The notes: generated by a model from the sequence alone, not told the origin. Shown: positions 44,803 through 54,045, numbered from the stretch's first letter. The stretch: DNA of 64,000 nucleotides from Chloroflexota bacterium (GCA_023459215.1 JAEWVF010000039.1:62001-126000), one strand, 5' to 3'. Program-made: numbers and translations.

Positions 44803-46683
44803 ATGGCTTTGTCTTTGACCTCCATCCATCACGATGGCTCTGTTCGTTATGTTAAATCTGGCGCAAACGGTTTGACGATTGGCGCTGAAGTTACCCTTCG
44901 CCTGCGCGCCGCTCCCCAGGCGGGCATCGAACGCGTTTTCCTGCGCCTGTGCCCGGACGGTGAACAGGCTTTTATCGAAATGCATCCCGAAGACCCGCAG
45001 CCGGCAGGCTCGGCCTGTGTCTGGTGGCGGGTCAGCCTGCGTTTGTCGATGCCGGTCACTGCCTATCGCTTCCTGTTGCTGACGGAGGCGGACGGCCCCT
45101 GGTGGTACAACGCTGGCGGATTGGCCCGGCACATCCCTACCGACGCCGAGGACTTCCGTTTGTTGGCCGGGTACCAGGCTCCGGGCTGGGTGCGCGCCAG
45201 CGTCTTCTACCAGATTTTCCCCGATCGTTTCGCCGATGGCGATTCGGCTAACAATGTCCGCGACGGTGAATTCAGCTACCACGGACAGGCCTCGCTCAGT
45301 CGGCGCTGGGGCGAGCCGCAGGGCAAGTGGCCGCAGGCTATGGTGGAATTCTATGGCGGCGATTTGCCGGGCGTCGAAGTGCGCCTCGATTATCTGGCCG
45401 ACCTGGGCGTGAACGCCCTGTATTTCAATCCGGTTTTTTCAGCGTTCAGCAATCATCGTTACGATGTGACCGATTATTACAATGTTGATGCCCATTTGGG
45501 CGGTAACCTGGCGCTGGGGTCTTTGCGCCGCGCGCTGACCGGGCGCGGGATGCGTTTCATCCTCGACATTGTCCCCAACCACTGCGGCATTCTGCATCCC
45601 TGGTTCCAGGAAACGCTGGCCGATCCGCGCTCGCCCTGGGCGGAGTTTTTTAGTTTCCGTGATTACCCCAACGATTACGAGTGTTGGCTGGGGGTCAAGG
45701 GTTTGCCCAAGCTCAACTATCGCAGCCAGAAATTGCGCCAGACGATGTACGCCGGGCCGGAGGCGATTTTTCGCCACTGGCTCAGGCCGCCCTTCCAGAT
45801 TGACGGCTGGCGGGTCGACGTGGCCAACATGCTCGCCCGTCATGGCGCTGACCAATTGGAGCGCGAGGTTTGGGATGGAATTCGCGCTGCGGTCAAGCAG
45901 GAAAATCCGCAGGCTTATTTGTTGGGCGAGAACTTCTTCGATGCTTCCCGCCAGCTGCAGGGCGACCAGTTGGACGCCTCGATGAATTACGCCGGGTTTA
46001 CCCACCCGCTCTGGTTCTGGTTGAGTCATTTTTCCTATTCCCAGCATGGCCAGCCCCAGCGGGTCGAGTCGCCGCAGCCCTGGCCGACCCAGGCTTTGCT
46101 GGAAACCTGGCAAGCCTACCGCGCGGCCATCCCCTGGACGATTGCCTGCCAGCAGTTCAACCTGCTCGGTTCGCATGATACCGCCCGCATCCTGTCGGTG
46201 GTGGGGGATGACCCGGCCCTCAACCGCCTGGCGGCGGTTCTCTTGCTGACGTATCCGGGCGTGCCCTGCATTTATTACGGCGATGAGATCGGGATGCGCG
46301 CTGCCGATTCTTTATCTGCCCGCGACTGCATGATCTGGGATGAGGCAGGCTGGGACAGCAACCTGCGCGCTTTTTATCAGCATCTGATTCGCTTACGGCG
46401 CGAATCGACCGCCCTGCTGGAGGGTGGTTTCCAGGTGCTGACCGCCGAAGCGGACTGGTTTGCCTATCAACGCGATACGGATGCGGAAATCCTGCTGGTG
46501 GTCGCCAATCGCGGCCCGGCTTGCGATTTGGCGGATGGCTTGCCTGTGGCCATCGGCGCTGTTCCTGATGGGATGCTGTTCGATGAGATTTTCAGCGGTC
46601 AACGCCTGGCAGTTGTGAATGGCCGCCTGCCCCTGTCGGTCTTGCCGACCGGCGCGCAGGTTTGGCGCGGGCGTTTTTCCTGA
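44803..46683 (+). CDS. GH13 alpha-amylase family, neopullulanase/cyclomaltodextrinase-like
   Basis: About 626 aa. An N-terminal beta-sandwich (residues 1-125), typical of neopullulanase-type enzymes, precedes the (beta/alpha)8 barrel: VFYQIFPDRFADGD, LDYLADLGVNALYFNPVFSA, FILDIVPNHCG, GWRVDVAN with nucleophile Asp339, LLGENFF with acid/base Glu376, and GSHDTAR with Asp459. All three catalytic acids are present. No signal peptide, so cytosolic use of maltodextrins or glycogen fragments is likely. ATG 44803 is chosen because it sits clear of the terminator of the preceding gene, whereas the longer frame begins inside it. No clear Shine-Dalgarno is visible, and the mRNA may be nearly leaderless. 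Confidence 0.92.
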   Translation: MALSLTSIHHDGSVRYVKSGANGLTIGAEVTLRLRAAPQAGIERVFLRLCPDGEQAFIEMHPEDPQPAGSACVWWRVSLRLSMPVTAYRFLLLTEADGPWWYNAGGLARHIPTDAEDFRLLAGYQAPGWVRASVFYQIFPDRFADGDSANNVRDGEFSYHGQASLSRRWGEPQGKWPQAMVEFYGGDLPGVEVRLDYLADLGVNALYFNPVFSAFSNHRYDVTDYYNVDAHLGGNLALGSLRRALTGRGMRFILDIVPNHCGILHPWFQETLADPRSPWAEFFSFRDYPNDYECWLGVKGLPKLNYRSQKLRQTMYAGPEAIFRHWLRPPFQIDGWRVDVANMLARHGADQLEREVWDGIRAAVKQENPQAYLLGENFFDASRQLQGDQLDASMNYAGFTHPLWFWLSHFSYSQHGQPQRVESPQPWPTQALLETWQAYRAAIPWTIACQQFNLLGSHDTARILSVVGDDPALNRLAAVLLLTYPGVPCIYYGDEIGMRAADSLSARDCMIWDEAGWDSNLRAFYQHLIRLRRESTALLEGGFQVLTAEADWFAYQRDTDAEILLVVANRGPACDLADGLPVAIGAVPDGMLFDEIFSGQRLAVVNGRLPLSVLPTGAQVWRGRFS

Positions 46684-46697
46684 TGGACAATCTTGTC

Positions 46698-46726
46698 TTG
46701 ACTTCACCGCCCGGCTGATGTAAACT
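46698..46726 (+). promoter_or_regulatory. Sigma-70-type promoter for the ABC exporter leader
   Basis: TTGACT (46698-46703), exactly 17 bp, then TAAACT (46721-46726); transcription would start near 46733. It begins 15 bp after the glycosidase stop and gives a leader of about 170 nt before the ABC genes. Confidence 0.75.
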
Positions 46727-46748
46727 ACTGGCATCTCAAAAGAAAGGA

Positions 46749-46886
46749 GCGCACTTCAATGATCTACCGCAACATTCACACGTTCAATCGTTTTGTTTAT
46801 CTTTCTCGGAGTGCGCCTGTTGACCGTTAACGGTCTTTATCCTGTCTGCCTTTCGCCGCGCTGCACTCCCGCAGCGCGGCTTTTTA
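46749..46886 (+). promoter_or_regulatory. Transcription attenuator with mutually exclusive hairpins
   Basis: Three pairings compete. (1) GCGCACT (46749-46755, by the leader ORF start) with AGTGCGC (46810-46816, near its end). (2) GGAGTGC (46808-46814) with GCACTCC (46863-46869). (3) The terminator GCCGCGCTGC (46855-46864) with GCAGCGCGGC (46871-46880), then TTTTTA. Pairing 2 overlaps both others, so it fits an antiterminator released when a ribosome sits on the leader ORF. All three are perfect matches of 7-10 bp. Confidence 0.7.
46759..46830 (+). CDS. 23-codon leader peptide upstream of the ABC exporter pair
   Basis: Small ORF with an AAAGGAG site (46743-46749) 9-10 bp before its ATG. The peptide is MIYRNIHTFNRFVYLSRS followed by APVDR; four Arg are the only mild bias, so it does not look like an amino-acid-biosynthesis leader. 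Its position between a good promoter and an intrinsic terminator, and the pairing of its own start and end sequences with each other (see the attenuator feature), support a regulatory role over a coding accident. Comparable leader ORFs precede drug exporters such as Bacillus bmrCD, where ribosome stalling relieves attenuation. No functional homology is claimed. Confidence 0.6.
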   Translation: MIYRNIHTFNRFVYLSRSAPVDR

Positions 46887-46904
46887 TTTGCTTATTTTTG
46901 GAAA

Positions 46905-48656
46905 ATGACGATGAATCTGCCTTTTAAAGCCTACTGGGATTTACTCTCCCAACATATCCGACCGCAAAAGGTGCGCTTTGGCCTGCTTTTGGTGCTGCTC
47001 CTGACCAGTATTGGCTTGCGCGTAATCAACCCGCAGGTCATGCGCAGTTTTATCGATTCGGCGCTCTCTGGCCAGGCCCTGCAAGCGCTGACCTGGACGG
47101 CGCTGCTCTTTATCGGGATTGCCGTTTTACAGCAGGTGGTCGCTGTCAGCGTGACTTATCTCGGCGAGAATGTCGCCTGGACCGCCACGAATGCTCTACG
47201 CGCGGAATTGGCCGAGCATGCCCTGACCCTGGATATGCGTTTTCACAACGATCACACGCCCGGTGAGTTGATCGAGCGTATTGATGGTGATGTGACCGAA
47301 ATGGCGACTTTCTTCTCGCAGTTCCTGGTGACTTTGATTGGCAACGCGCTGCTTTTGCTCGGCATCCTGGCTGCGCTTTTCCGCGAGGATTGGCGTGTCG
47401 GGTTAGGGTTTACGATTTTTACCGTGGCGGCCCTGCTGGTTTTGAACCGGGTCAAGGATATTGCCATCCCGCACCAGAAAGCCCGTCGCCAGGCGGATGC
47501 TGAGATTTTCGGGTTTATCGAAGAGCAATTGGCCGGGACGGAAGACATCCGTTCGAGCGGCGCGGTCGATTTCTCGATCCGCGAGTTGTTTCGTTTGCAG
47601 GCCAACAAGCTGGTGCATGACCGCAAGGCCCATTTCAAGCGCTGGATTATCGAGAATTCGATGGGCATTGCCCTGACTCTCGGCACGTTGCTGGCGATTG
47701 GCAGCGGTTACTGGTTGTTTACGGCTGGGATGGTCACGGTTGGCACGGTCTACCTGTTCATCCATTACATCAATCTGTTGGAAGAGCCGCTCTGGGCGAT
47801 GACCCACGAGATTGAGAGTTTCCAGACCATCGGCGCCTGCGTCGAGCGTCTGGCCGAATTCCGCGGCGTAAAACCAGGTATGGCCGAAGGGCCGCTTGAC
47901 CAGCTTCCCGCCAACCCGCTTGGGCTGGCCTTCGACCGGGTTTCCTTCTCCTATAATGGCAGCGACGCGGTGTTAAAAGAGCTTTCCTTCCAGCTCAAGC
48001 CGGGTGCGGTGCTTGGCTTGCTTGGCCGCACGGGCAGCGGCAAAACCACCCTGGCCCGGTTGGTTTTTCGCCTGTATGATCCCCGCTTGGGCGCGATCCG
48101 GTTGCAGGATGTCGATTTGCGCGATTTGAAAATGAGCACCCTGCGCCAAAAGGTGGCGATTGTCACCCAGGATGTCCAGCTCTTCCGCGCCAGTGTACGC
48201 GACAACCTGACCTTTTTCGACCGCTCCATTTCCGATGAGCGCATCCTGGCCACTTTGCGCGAACTGGAATTGAATGACTGGCTGGCATCCCTGGCGGATG
48301 GCCTGGATACGGAACTGGATGCTGGCGGACGCAGCCTTTCGGCGGGCGAGGGTCAGTTGCTGGCCTTTGCGCGGGTCTTCCTGCGCGACCCCGGCCTGGT
48401 TATCCTCGACGAGGCCTCCTCGCGCCTCGATCCGGCCACCGAGCAGCGCCTCGAGCGCGCCATCGACAAATTGCTGCGCAACCGCACGGCAATCATCATC
48501 GCCCATCGACTGGGAACCGTTCATCGCGCCGACGACATCATGATTTTGGAAGACGGCCAGGTGCGCGAGCATGGCGACCGGCGTCAGTTGGCCGCTGATC
48601 CGGCCTCCCGTTTTTATCAGTTGCTGCAAACCGGCCTGGAGGAAGTTTTGGTATGA
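46905..48656 (+). CDS. ABC exporter half-transporter, subunit 1 (type IV fold)
   Basis: 583 aa, or 581 from the nearby ATG at 46911. Six membrane helices in residues 1-320 (for example VRFGLLLVLLLTSIGLRV, LFIGIAVLQQVVAVSVTYLG), then an NBD with Walker A GRTGSGKTTLAR, signature LSAGEGQLLAFARVFL and Walker B LVILDEASSRLDP with catalytic Glu; H-loop IIIAHRLG. The signature reads LSAGE instead of LSGGQ, a degenerate form that fits the non-catalytic site of a heterodimer. Preceded by the leader/attenuator. Its stop overlaps the start of subunit 2 by 4 bp. The substrate is unknown; drug, lipid or peptide export are all possible. Confidence 0.93.
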   Translation: MTMNLPFKAYWDLLSQHIRPQKVRFGLLLVLLLTSIGLRVINPQVMRSFIDSALSGQALQALTWTALLFIGIAVLQQVVAVSVTYLGENVAWTATNALRAELAEHALTLDMRFHNDHTPGELIERIDGDVTEMATFFSQFLVTLIGNALLLLGILAALFREDWRVGLGFTIFTVAALLVLNRVKDIAIPHQKARRQADAEIFGFIEEQLAGTEDIRSSGAVDFSIRELFRLQANKLVHDRKAHFKRWIIENSMGIALTLGTLLAIGSGYWLFTAGMVTVGTVYLFIHYINLLEEPLWAMTHEIESFQTIGACVERLAEFRGVKPGMAEGPLDQLPANPLGLAFDRVSFSYNGSDAVLKELSFQLKPGAVLGLLGRTGSGKTTLARLVFRLYDPRLGAIRLQDVDLRDLKMSTLRQKVAIVTQDVQLFRASVRDNLTFFDRSISDERILATLRELELNDWLASLADGLDTELDAGGRSLSAGEGQLLAFARVFLRDPGLVILDEASSRLDPATEQRLERAIDKLLRNRTAIIIAHRLGTVHRADDIMILEDGQVREHGDRRQLAADPASRFYQLLQTGLEEVLV

Positions 48657-50467
48657 GTACTGTTTCCGCTCCCATTCCTGAGAAAGTCCCGGCCCTGCCT
48701 GCCTGGCGGGTGATTTGGGATATGTTGCGTTTTCGTCCCTGGCTATGGTTTGTTGACTTGCTTTCGGTGGCGCTGATTCGTTTTTGCTGGCAGCTTGCCC
48801 CGGCGCTGATTACCAAGGCCTTTTTTGATATGCTGACCGGCGCAGCCCAACTGACTTTTGGCGTTTGGGCGATTGCCGCCTTCCTGCTTGCCACCTGGCT
48901 GGGACGTGTTGTCGCCAGCTATGGCTTCTACTACGCCGATGTGCCCATTTTTGCCGAGATGAACTTCCTGCTGCGCAAGAACCTGCTGCGCCACATTCTG
49001 CGCCGGCCGGGCGCTTCAGCGCTGCCCGATTCCGCCGGGGAGGCGGTCAGCCGCTTCCGCAACGATGTCAACGAAATCCCGCTTTTCGTGATCTGGATCA
49101 ATGACATCATTGTCGGCATCCTGATCATCCTGACTGCGATCCTGTTGATGGCAAACATCAGCCTGCCGATTACCCTGATGGCGCTGCTGCCATTGCTGGT
49201 GGTTGGCGTGGTGGCCAATGCGGCCATGCAGCGCATCGAGCAGTATCGCCGCGCCAGCCGCCAGGCGACTGGCAAAGTGACCGGCTTCATCGGCGAATTT
49301 TTTGGCGCGGTCCAGGCGGTCAAGGTGGCTGATGCCGAGAAACATGTCATCGGTCATTTCCACCAGCTCAACGATGAGCGCCGCCGCCTGACCCTCAAGG
49401 AGCGCTTGTTCAACGAGGTGCTCGATTCGCTTTATCGCAATACGGCTACCCTCAGCACCGGTGTCATCCTTATTTTGGCTGGCCAGTCGATGCGCAGTGG
49501 CACGTTCACGGTTGGCGATTTTTCGCTGTTCGTCTACCTGTTGCAGAGCATGGGCGACTTGACCACGTTTGCCGGGATGGTTTCGGCGCGCTACAAGCAG
49601 TTGGATGTCTCCGTCCAGCGCATGTACCGCCTGATGGAGGGCGCTCCGCTCACGGCGCTGGTTGAGCATAGTCCGGTTGACCTGAACGGGCCGCTGCCCG
49701 AAGTGCGTTACCCGGTTCGCAGCCAGGCTGACCGCCTGCAAACCCTGGAAGCAGCCAACCTGAGCTATCAATTCCCCGGTTCCCAGAACGGCATCCAGGA
49801 TGTCAACCTGCGCCTGACGCGCGGCTCGCTGACGGTCGTCACCGGGCGGGTCGGAGCGGGCAAAACCACCTTGCTGCGCACCCTGCTCGGGCTGCTGCCG
49901 CATCAGTCTGGTGAGATTCGCTGGAACGGAATCCCGGTCGAGGCTCCGGGCGATTTCTTCATCCCGCCGCGCAGCGCCTATACCGCCCAAATCCCGCGCT
50001 TGTTCAGCAACAGCCTGCGCAACAACATCCTGCTTGGCCTTGAGAAAGACGACCCACAGGTGCTGGCGGCGACCCGCCTGGCGGTCATGGAGCGCGACCT
50101 GGAAGAGTTGGAAGCCCATCTCGACACCCTGGTTGGCTCGCGCGGGGTCAAACTCTCCGGCGGCCAGGGACAACGCGCCGCCGCGGCTCGCATGTTCGTG
50201 CGCGAACCGGAACTGCTGGTTTTCGACGATTTGTCCAGCGCGCTGGATATTGAAACCGAAAGCAAACTCTGGGACAGGTTGTTCAGCGAGGCGGGCCGCA
50301 CCTGCCTGGTGGTTTCGCACCGCCGCCCGGTGCTGCGCCGCGCTGACCACATCCTGGTGCTTAAAGATGGCCGGGTCGAGGCTGAAGGGAAGCTCGATGA
50401 GCTGCTCGCTTCAAGCCAGGAGATGCGCGAAATCTGGCAACAGGAAGATGTCGGTTCACCGGCCTGA
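48653..50467 (+). CDS. ABC exporter half-transporter, subunit 2 (type IV fold)
   Basis: 604 aa with an N-terminal membrane domain (six helices) and an NBD: Walker A GRVGAGKTTLLR, canonical signature LSGGQGQRAAAARMFV, Walker B LLVFDDLSSALD, H-loop VVSHRRPVL. The residue after the Walker B Asp is Asp, not the catalytic Glu. With subunit 1 this gives one consensus site (Glu of subunit 1 with LSGGQ of subunit 2) and one degenerate site (Asp here with LSAGE of subunit 1), the textbook asymmetric heterodimer. Its ATG overlaps the previous stop, so the two are co-translated. Confidence 0.93.
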   Translation: MSTVSAPIPEKVPALPAWRVIWDMLRFRPWLWFVDLLSVALIRFCWQLAPALITKAFFDMLTGAAQLTFGVWAIAAFLLATWLGRVVASYGFYYADVPIFAEMNFLLRKNLLRHILRRPGASALPDSAGEAVSRFRNDVNEIPLFVIWINDIIVGILIILTAILLMANISLPITLMALLPLLVVGVVANAAMQRIEQYRRASRQATGKVTGFIGEFFGAVQAVKVADAEKHVIGHFHQLNDERRRLTLKERLFNEVLDSLYRNTATLSTGVILILAGQSMRSGTFTVGDFSLFVYLLQSMGDLTTFAGMVSARYKQLDVSVQRMYRLMEGAPLTALVEHSPVDLNGPLPEVRYPVRSQADRLQTLEAANLSYQFPGSQNGIQDVNLRLTRGSLTVVTGRVGAGKTTLLRTLLGLLPHQSGEIRWNGIPVEAPGDFFIPPRSAYTAQIPRLFSNSLRNNILLGLEKDDPQVLAATRLAVMERDLEELEAHLDTLVGSRGVKLSGGQGQRAAAARMFVREPELLVFDDLSSALDIETESKLWDRLFSEAGRTCLVVSHRRPVLRRADHILVLKDGRVEAEGKLDELLASSQEMREIWQQEDVGSPA

Positions 50468-50468
50468 A

Positions 50469-50510
50469 AACAAACTTCCCCGTGGCTTGCACAGCGCGGG
50501 GAAGTTTGTT
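50469..50510. terminator. Strong hairpin after the ABC exporter operon
   Basis: 14-bp perfect stem AACAAACTTCCCCG (50469-50482) and CGGGGAAGTTTGTT (50497-50510) with a 14-nt loop. There is only a weak T-rich tail, so termination may be partial or bidirectional. Confidence 0.75.
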
Positions 50511-50572
50511 CTGGTACCAATATACTGTCCGGACTGAAATACAATCATTATCCCCTGTGGCCAAAATCGCAC

Positions 50573-50578
50573 TATAAT
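50573..50578 (+). promoter_or_regulatory. -10 element TATAAT placed for a leaderless mRNA
   Basis: TATAAT ends 7 bp upstream of the ATG of the SARP regulator, so the expected transcription start is at or next to the ATG itself. No Shine-Dalgarno is present before the ATG, in agreement with a leaderless message. No convincing -35 hexamer is visible. Confidence 0.55.
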
Positions 50579-50584
50579 TTTTGT

Positions 50585-53500
50585 ATGCAGTCTCTCCCGG
50601 CGCCTTTGCGAATTTTTTTGTTGGGTGAAGTGCGCCTGGAAAGCGGGGGAAAAGTCATTCAGTTGCCGCAGCGTGAGAGTTTGCTGCGGCTTTTGGTGCG
50701 TTTATTGCTCCAGCCTGGGCAGCCCCAATCGCGCAAATCGCTGGCCTTCGCGCTCTGGCCCGATGAGTCCGAGACCGAAGCCCTGGCCAACCTGCGCCGC
50801 CACCTTTATCTGATCCGTAATTCGCTGCCTGAAGCAGCCCAAGGGCTTTTGCTGATTTCATCTCAATCTGTTTCGTGGGCCGATTCACCCGATTGCTGGC
50901 TGGATGTGCGCGCCTTTGAACGCGACAGCGGCGACGCCGACGGCCTGGAACAGACGGTCGAGCTGTATCGCGGCGACCTGGCCCTGGGAGTCGATACGGA
51001 TGAGTTGATTATTGTCCGCCGCGAAGAGTTGCGCAACCGTTACCTGGTTTTGCTCAAAAAACTGGCCCAAACCTGTTTCGAACAAGCCCAACTGGAGCGC
51101 GCCCTGAAATGGTCGCGTAAACTGACCGCGCAGGATCCCTGGGATGAAGAATCGGTCCGGCTGGAGATGACCATCGAGGCCATTTCGGGCAACCGCGCGG
51201 CGGCGATTGCCACCTATCAGGGCCTGGCGCGTGAGTTGGAGCGCGAACTGGATACCCAGCCGATGCCCGAGACGATGGCCTTGTACAGCGACATCCTGAA
51301 CAACCGCTTGCTGCGCCCCACGCCGCCCAAGAAAACCCCGTCTGACCCGGATTTTATCAGCCGCGCGCATGAGTTGGAGCAACTGGCGGGCTTGCTCGAT
51401 GGCCTGGGAAACGGCCAGGGCAAGATTGCCTTCATCTCCGGCGACGCCGGGGTGGGCAAGACCTCGCTCCTGCGCGAGGCCCTGCGCCGCTTCCTGGATG
51501 CGTCTGGCGAGGATACGCCGCGCCTGTTCTGGGGCCATTGCCAACCCCCGGTGGGAGATACACCCCTGCGCCCGTATGCGCCCTGGCGGCAGATTGTTAC
51601 GGCGGCTGCCCCGCTCCTGGCGCGCAGCGCGGATGTCCCGCCTGAGTGGCTGAACCGGCTGCTGCCGCTGGTGCCCGACTTGAGCCTGCTGCGCCCCGGC
51701 CTGATGATGCCCTCCCAGCCGGATGCCGAGGCGCTGCGCGCGGCCCTGCGCCAGGGGTTGAACTTCCTGGCCATCTCGCGCCCGCTGGTTTTGGTGATCG
51801 AAGATGTGCATTGGATCGATCCGGCTTCGCTTGAACTGCTCGGGGAAATTGCCGATTCGTGCCAGGCCTTGCCGTTGCTCTTGCTGGTGACTCACCGCGT
51901 CGAAGAGGTTCCCTTGGCGGTTGTGGAGGCCAAGCGCGCCCTGCGTCGCCGGCGCTGCTCGCAAGAAATCCACTTGCAAACGTTTACGGCCCTCGAAACG
52001 CGCGATTTTCTCGAAAATGCTCTGGGCAGGGAAATCCCTCCGCACCTGCTGGATGAGATCATTCGTTATGCCCAGGGGTTGCCCCTTTTATTGCGCGAGG
52101 CGGTTGAAAGTTTGCGCAAAAGCCAGCGTTTGCAGGCTCCCGGCCAGGCTTTGCCAACCTTGCAGGATTCGATCAAGCTGCGCTTGCAGCAATTGGGCCA
52201 GCCTGCGCGCCAGATGCTGGAAACGGCAGCCGTGCTCGGGCTTTCTTTTGCCGACAACGAACTGCGCAGCCTGCTCAATTGGCCGCCAACCGCTTTTGGT
52301 TCCGTTCTGGATGGCTTGCAGTGTCAGCAGTTCCTGTTGGATGCGGCCTCACCCGGCCTGGACGATTACGTTTTCCCCCACCAGTTAATCCATCAAATCA
52401 TCCTGGCTGAGATCGATCCGGCCCGCTTTGCCAGCCTGCATGCGGATGCTGCCCGCGCCCTGGAAACCGTTCATGCGGGCAAAACCGGATTTGCCGCTGA
52501 AATTGCAGGCCATTATCAGGCCGGGGCATTGCCGATCCCGGCGGCGCGTTTCTGGTTGAAGCATGCCCAGGAGATGAACGATATTGCGGCTTTTGAGCAG
52601 GCGCTTGAGGCAATCGAGCATGCGCTTTCGCTGTTGACGGAGAATGAATCTCGTGAGGCCCGCGAGGTGTTTGCTCAGGCTGCGCTGCTGCGCGGGGTGA
52701 TCGCCCATTATCGCGGCCAGGCGGATGAGGCTCTGCCGAGGCTGTCTGAAGCGTTGGTGCTGTGCCAGGATTTCCCCTGGCTGCATACCGATGCCTTGAC
52801 TCGTCAGGCTTATGCCCTGTATACCTGCGACCGTTACCTGGATTCGCACCAGGCGGCAGCCCAGGCGTTTGACCTGGCCAATTCGCTCGGCGACCCGGCG
52901 GCAGCGGTGCGCGCCCTGAACATCCGTGGGATAAGCGCGCTGATGTTGGGCCGCACTCGCGAGGCGATTGATGATTTGCGTCGGGCGGTTGCCAGTTCTG
53001 CCGGCCCCTCCTCGCAGATGGTGCAAAGCCTTAATCATCTGGGTACAGCCCTGGTTTTTGTCCAGGAGTATCCCGCGGCTTCTGAGACGCTGACCCAAAC
53101 GGTGGAGTTGGCTCACAAAGGGGGTTTGAAACGGCTCGAAGCGGCAGCTTTGACCATGCTTGGGCAGATTTCGCTCAATTTCGGGCACTATCTAGATGCC
53201 ATTCGGATTTATTCCGAATCGATCGAGGTGGCCGGCGTCTCCTACCTGCCGGGGATGTGGGGTAAATATGCCGGGCGCGGGCTGGCCAATTTCCGCTCCG
53301 GGGCTTTGCTTGCCGCTCGTCAGGATTATGAACAAGGGCTGCAAGTTTCTTCGCAGGTCAACAGCCTGTATGGACGGCTGTTGATGCAGGCCTACCTGGT
53401 TTTTGTCTCGCTGGCGCAGATGCAGCTTCCAACCCTTTCGCTGATCCAGATCGAGAATCAGGCCGTTGAAGCCAATCTGCAACCGGTGGCGGGCCTGTGC

Positions 53501-54031
53501 GCCAATATTCGCGGCCAGGGCTGGCGATTGTTGGGCGATTTTGAACAGGCAATTGCCGCTCATCAACGTTCCTTGCAGACGGCCCTGGAAACCAATGTGC
53601 CGAATTTTATCCTGGGGGCGCGCATCCAGCTTTTGTATGACCGTTTACTGCATTGCCCGGAGCAAGCCTTGCTGGCGGAGTTGGATGATGTCCTGTTCCA
53701 GGCGCGCGCTGCCGGTGAGTTGCCGATTCTGGCGCAGGGATTGTTGGTCAGGGGGCGCTTTACTGCCGATGCGACTGATGCAAAAGTGTTTTTGGAAGAA
53801 GGCCTGGCCTTGGCGCGCAGTTGTCCCGACCAGCCATTGCTGGCCGAAGGCTTGTTCCTGCTGGCCCGCCTCGAGGGCCAAACCGCCCGGTCGCGGACGT
53901 TGTTGGCGCAGGCGGAGGCGATTGCGCGCCAGGCTTATGCCCCGCTGCTGGTTTTGCTGGGAGAAACGGCCCCAGAGATCGATGATCTCGCCAGGGTGCG
54001 CCAGATACTCCTGAATGTCTTGGCGGAATAA
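50585..54031 (+). CDS. SARP/BTAD transcriptional regulator with AAA ATPase and TPR repeats
   Basis: 1148 aa. An N-terminal OmpR-like winged helix (RIFLLGEVRLESGGK, LPQRESLLRLLVRLLL, ALANLRRHLYLIRNSL) and BTAD region (about 95-245: WLDVRAFERD, YRGDLALGVDTDE, LYSDILNNRL) give the SARP architecture. An AAA/STAND-type ATPase follows: Walker A GDAGVGKT (286-293), Walker B LVLVIEDVHWID with Asp407. The rest (about 640-1130) is TPR-like helical repeats. Such large SARPs are ATP-dependent switches that bind heptameric direct repeats overlapping -35 regions. Matching repeats occur at 54046-54063 and 55654-55671 just downstream, so the adjacent lipoprotein genes are likely targets. The start ATG appears leaderless. 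Confidence 0.92.
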   Translation: MQSLPAPLRIFLLGEVRLESGGKVIQLPQRESLLRLLVRLLLQPGQPQSRKSLAFALWPDESETEALANLRRHLYLIRNSLPEAAQGLLLISSQSVSWADSPDCWLDVRAFERDSGDADGLEQTVELYRGDLALGVDTDELIIVRREELRNRYLVLLKKLAQTCFEQAQLERALKWSRKLTAQDPWDEESVRLEMTIEAISGNRAAAIATYQGLARELERELDTQPMPETMALYSDILNNRLLRPTPPKKTPSDPDFISRAHELEQLAGLLDGLGNGQGKIAFISGDAGVGKTSLLREALRRFLDASGEDTPRLFWGHCQPPVGDTPLRPYAPWRQIVTAAAPLLARSADVPPEWLNRLLPLVPDLSLLRPGLMMPSQPDAEALRAALRQGLNFLAISRPLVLVIEDVHWIDPASLELLGEIADSCQALPLLLLVTHRVEEVPLAVVEAKRALRRRRCSQEIHLQTFTALETRDFLENALGREIPPHLLDEIIRYAQGLPLLLREAVESLRKSQRLQAPGQALPTLQDSIKLRLQQLGQPARQMLETAAVLGLSFADNELRSLLNWPPTAFGSVLDGLQCQQFLLDAASPGLDDYVFPHQLIHQIILAEIDPARFASLHADAARALETVHAGKTGFAAEIAGHYQAGALPIPAARFWLKHAQEMNDIAAFEQALEAIEHALSLLTENESREAREVFAQAALLRGVIAHYRGQADEALPRLSEALVLCQDFPWLHTDALTRQAYALYTCDRYLDSHQAAAQAFDLANSLGDPAAAVRALNIRGISALMLGRTREAIDDLRRAVASSAGPSSQMVQSLNHLGTALVFVQEYPAASETLTQTVELAHKGGLKRLEAAALTMLGQISLNFGHYLDAIRIYSESIEVAGVSYLPGMWGKYAGRGLANFRSGALLAARQDYEQGLQVSSQVNSLYGRLLMQAYLVFVSLAQMQLPTLSLIQIENQAVEANLQPVAGLCANIRGQGWRLLGDFEQAIAAHQRSLQTALETNVPNFILGARIQLLYDRLLHCPEQALLAELDDVLFQARAAGELPILAQGLLVRGRFTADATDAKVFLEEGLALARSCPDQPLLAEGLFLLARLEGQTARSRTLLAQAEAIARQAYAPLLVLLGETAPEIDDLARVRQILLNVLAE

Positions 54032-54045
54032 AAAAATAGTTCGCC

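Noticed and set aside
49016..50350. 444-aa minus-strand ORF
   Set aside because: Antisense shadow of the second ABC subunit; composition follows GC-rich codon bias, and no domain is recognisable.
50885..52045. 386-aa minus-strand ORF inside the SARP gene
   Set aside because: Antisense shadow; low-complexity Arg/Gln-rich translation and no ribosome site.
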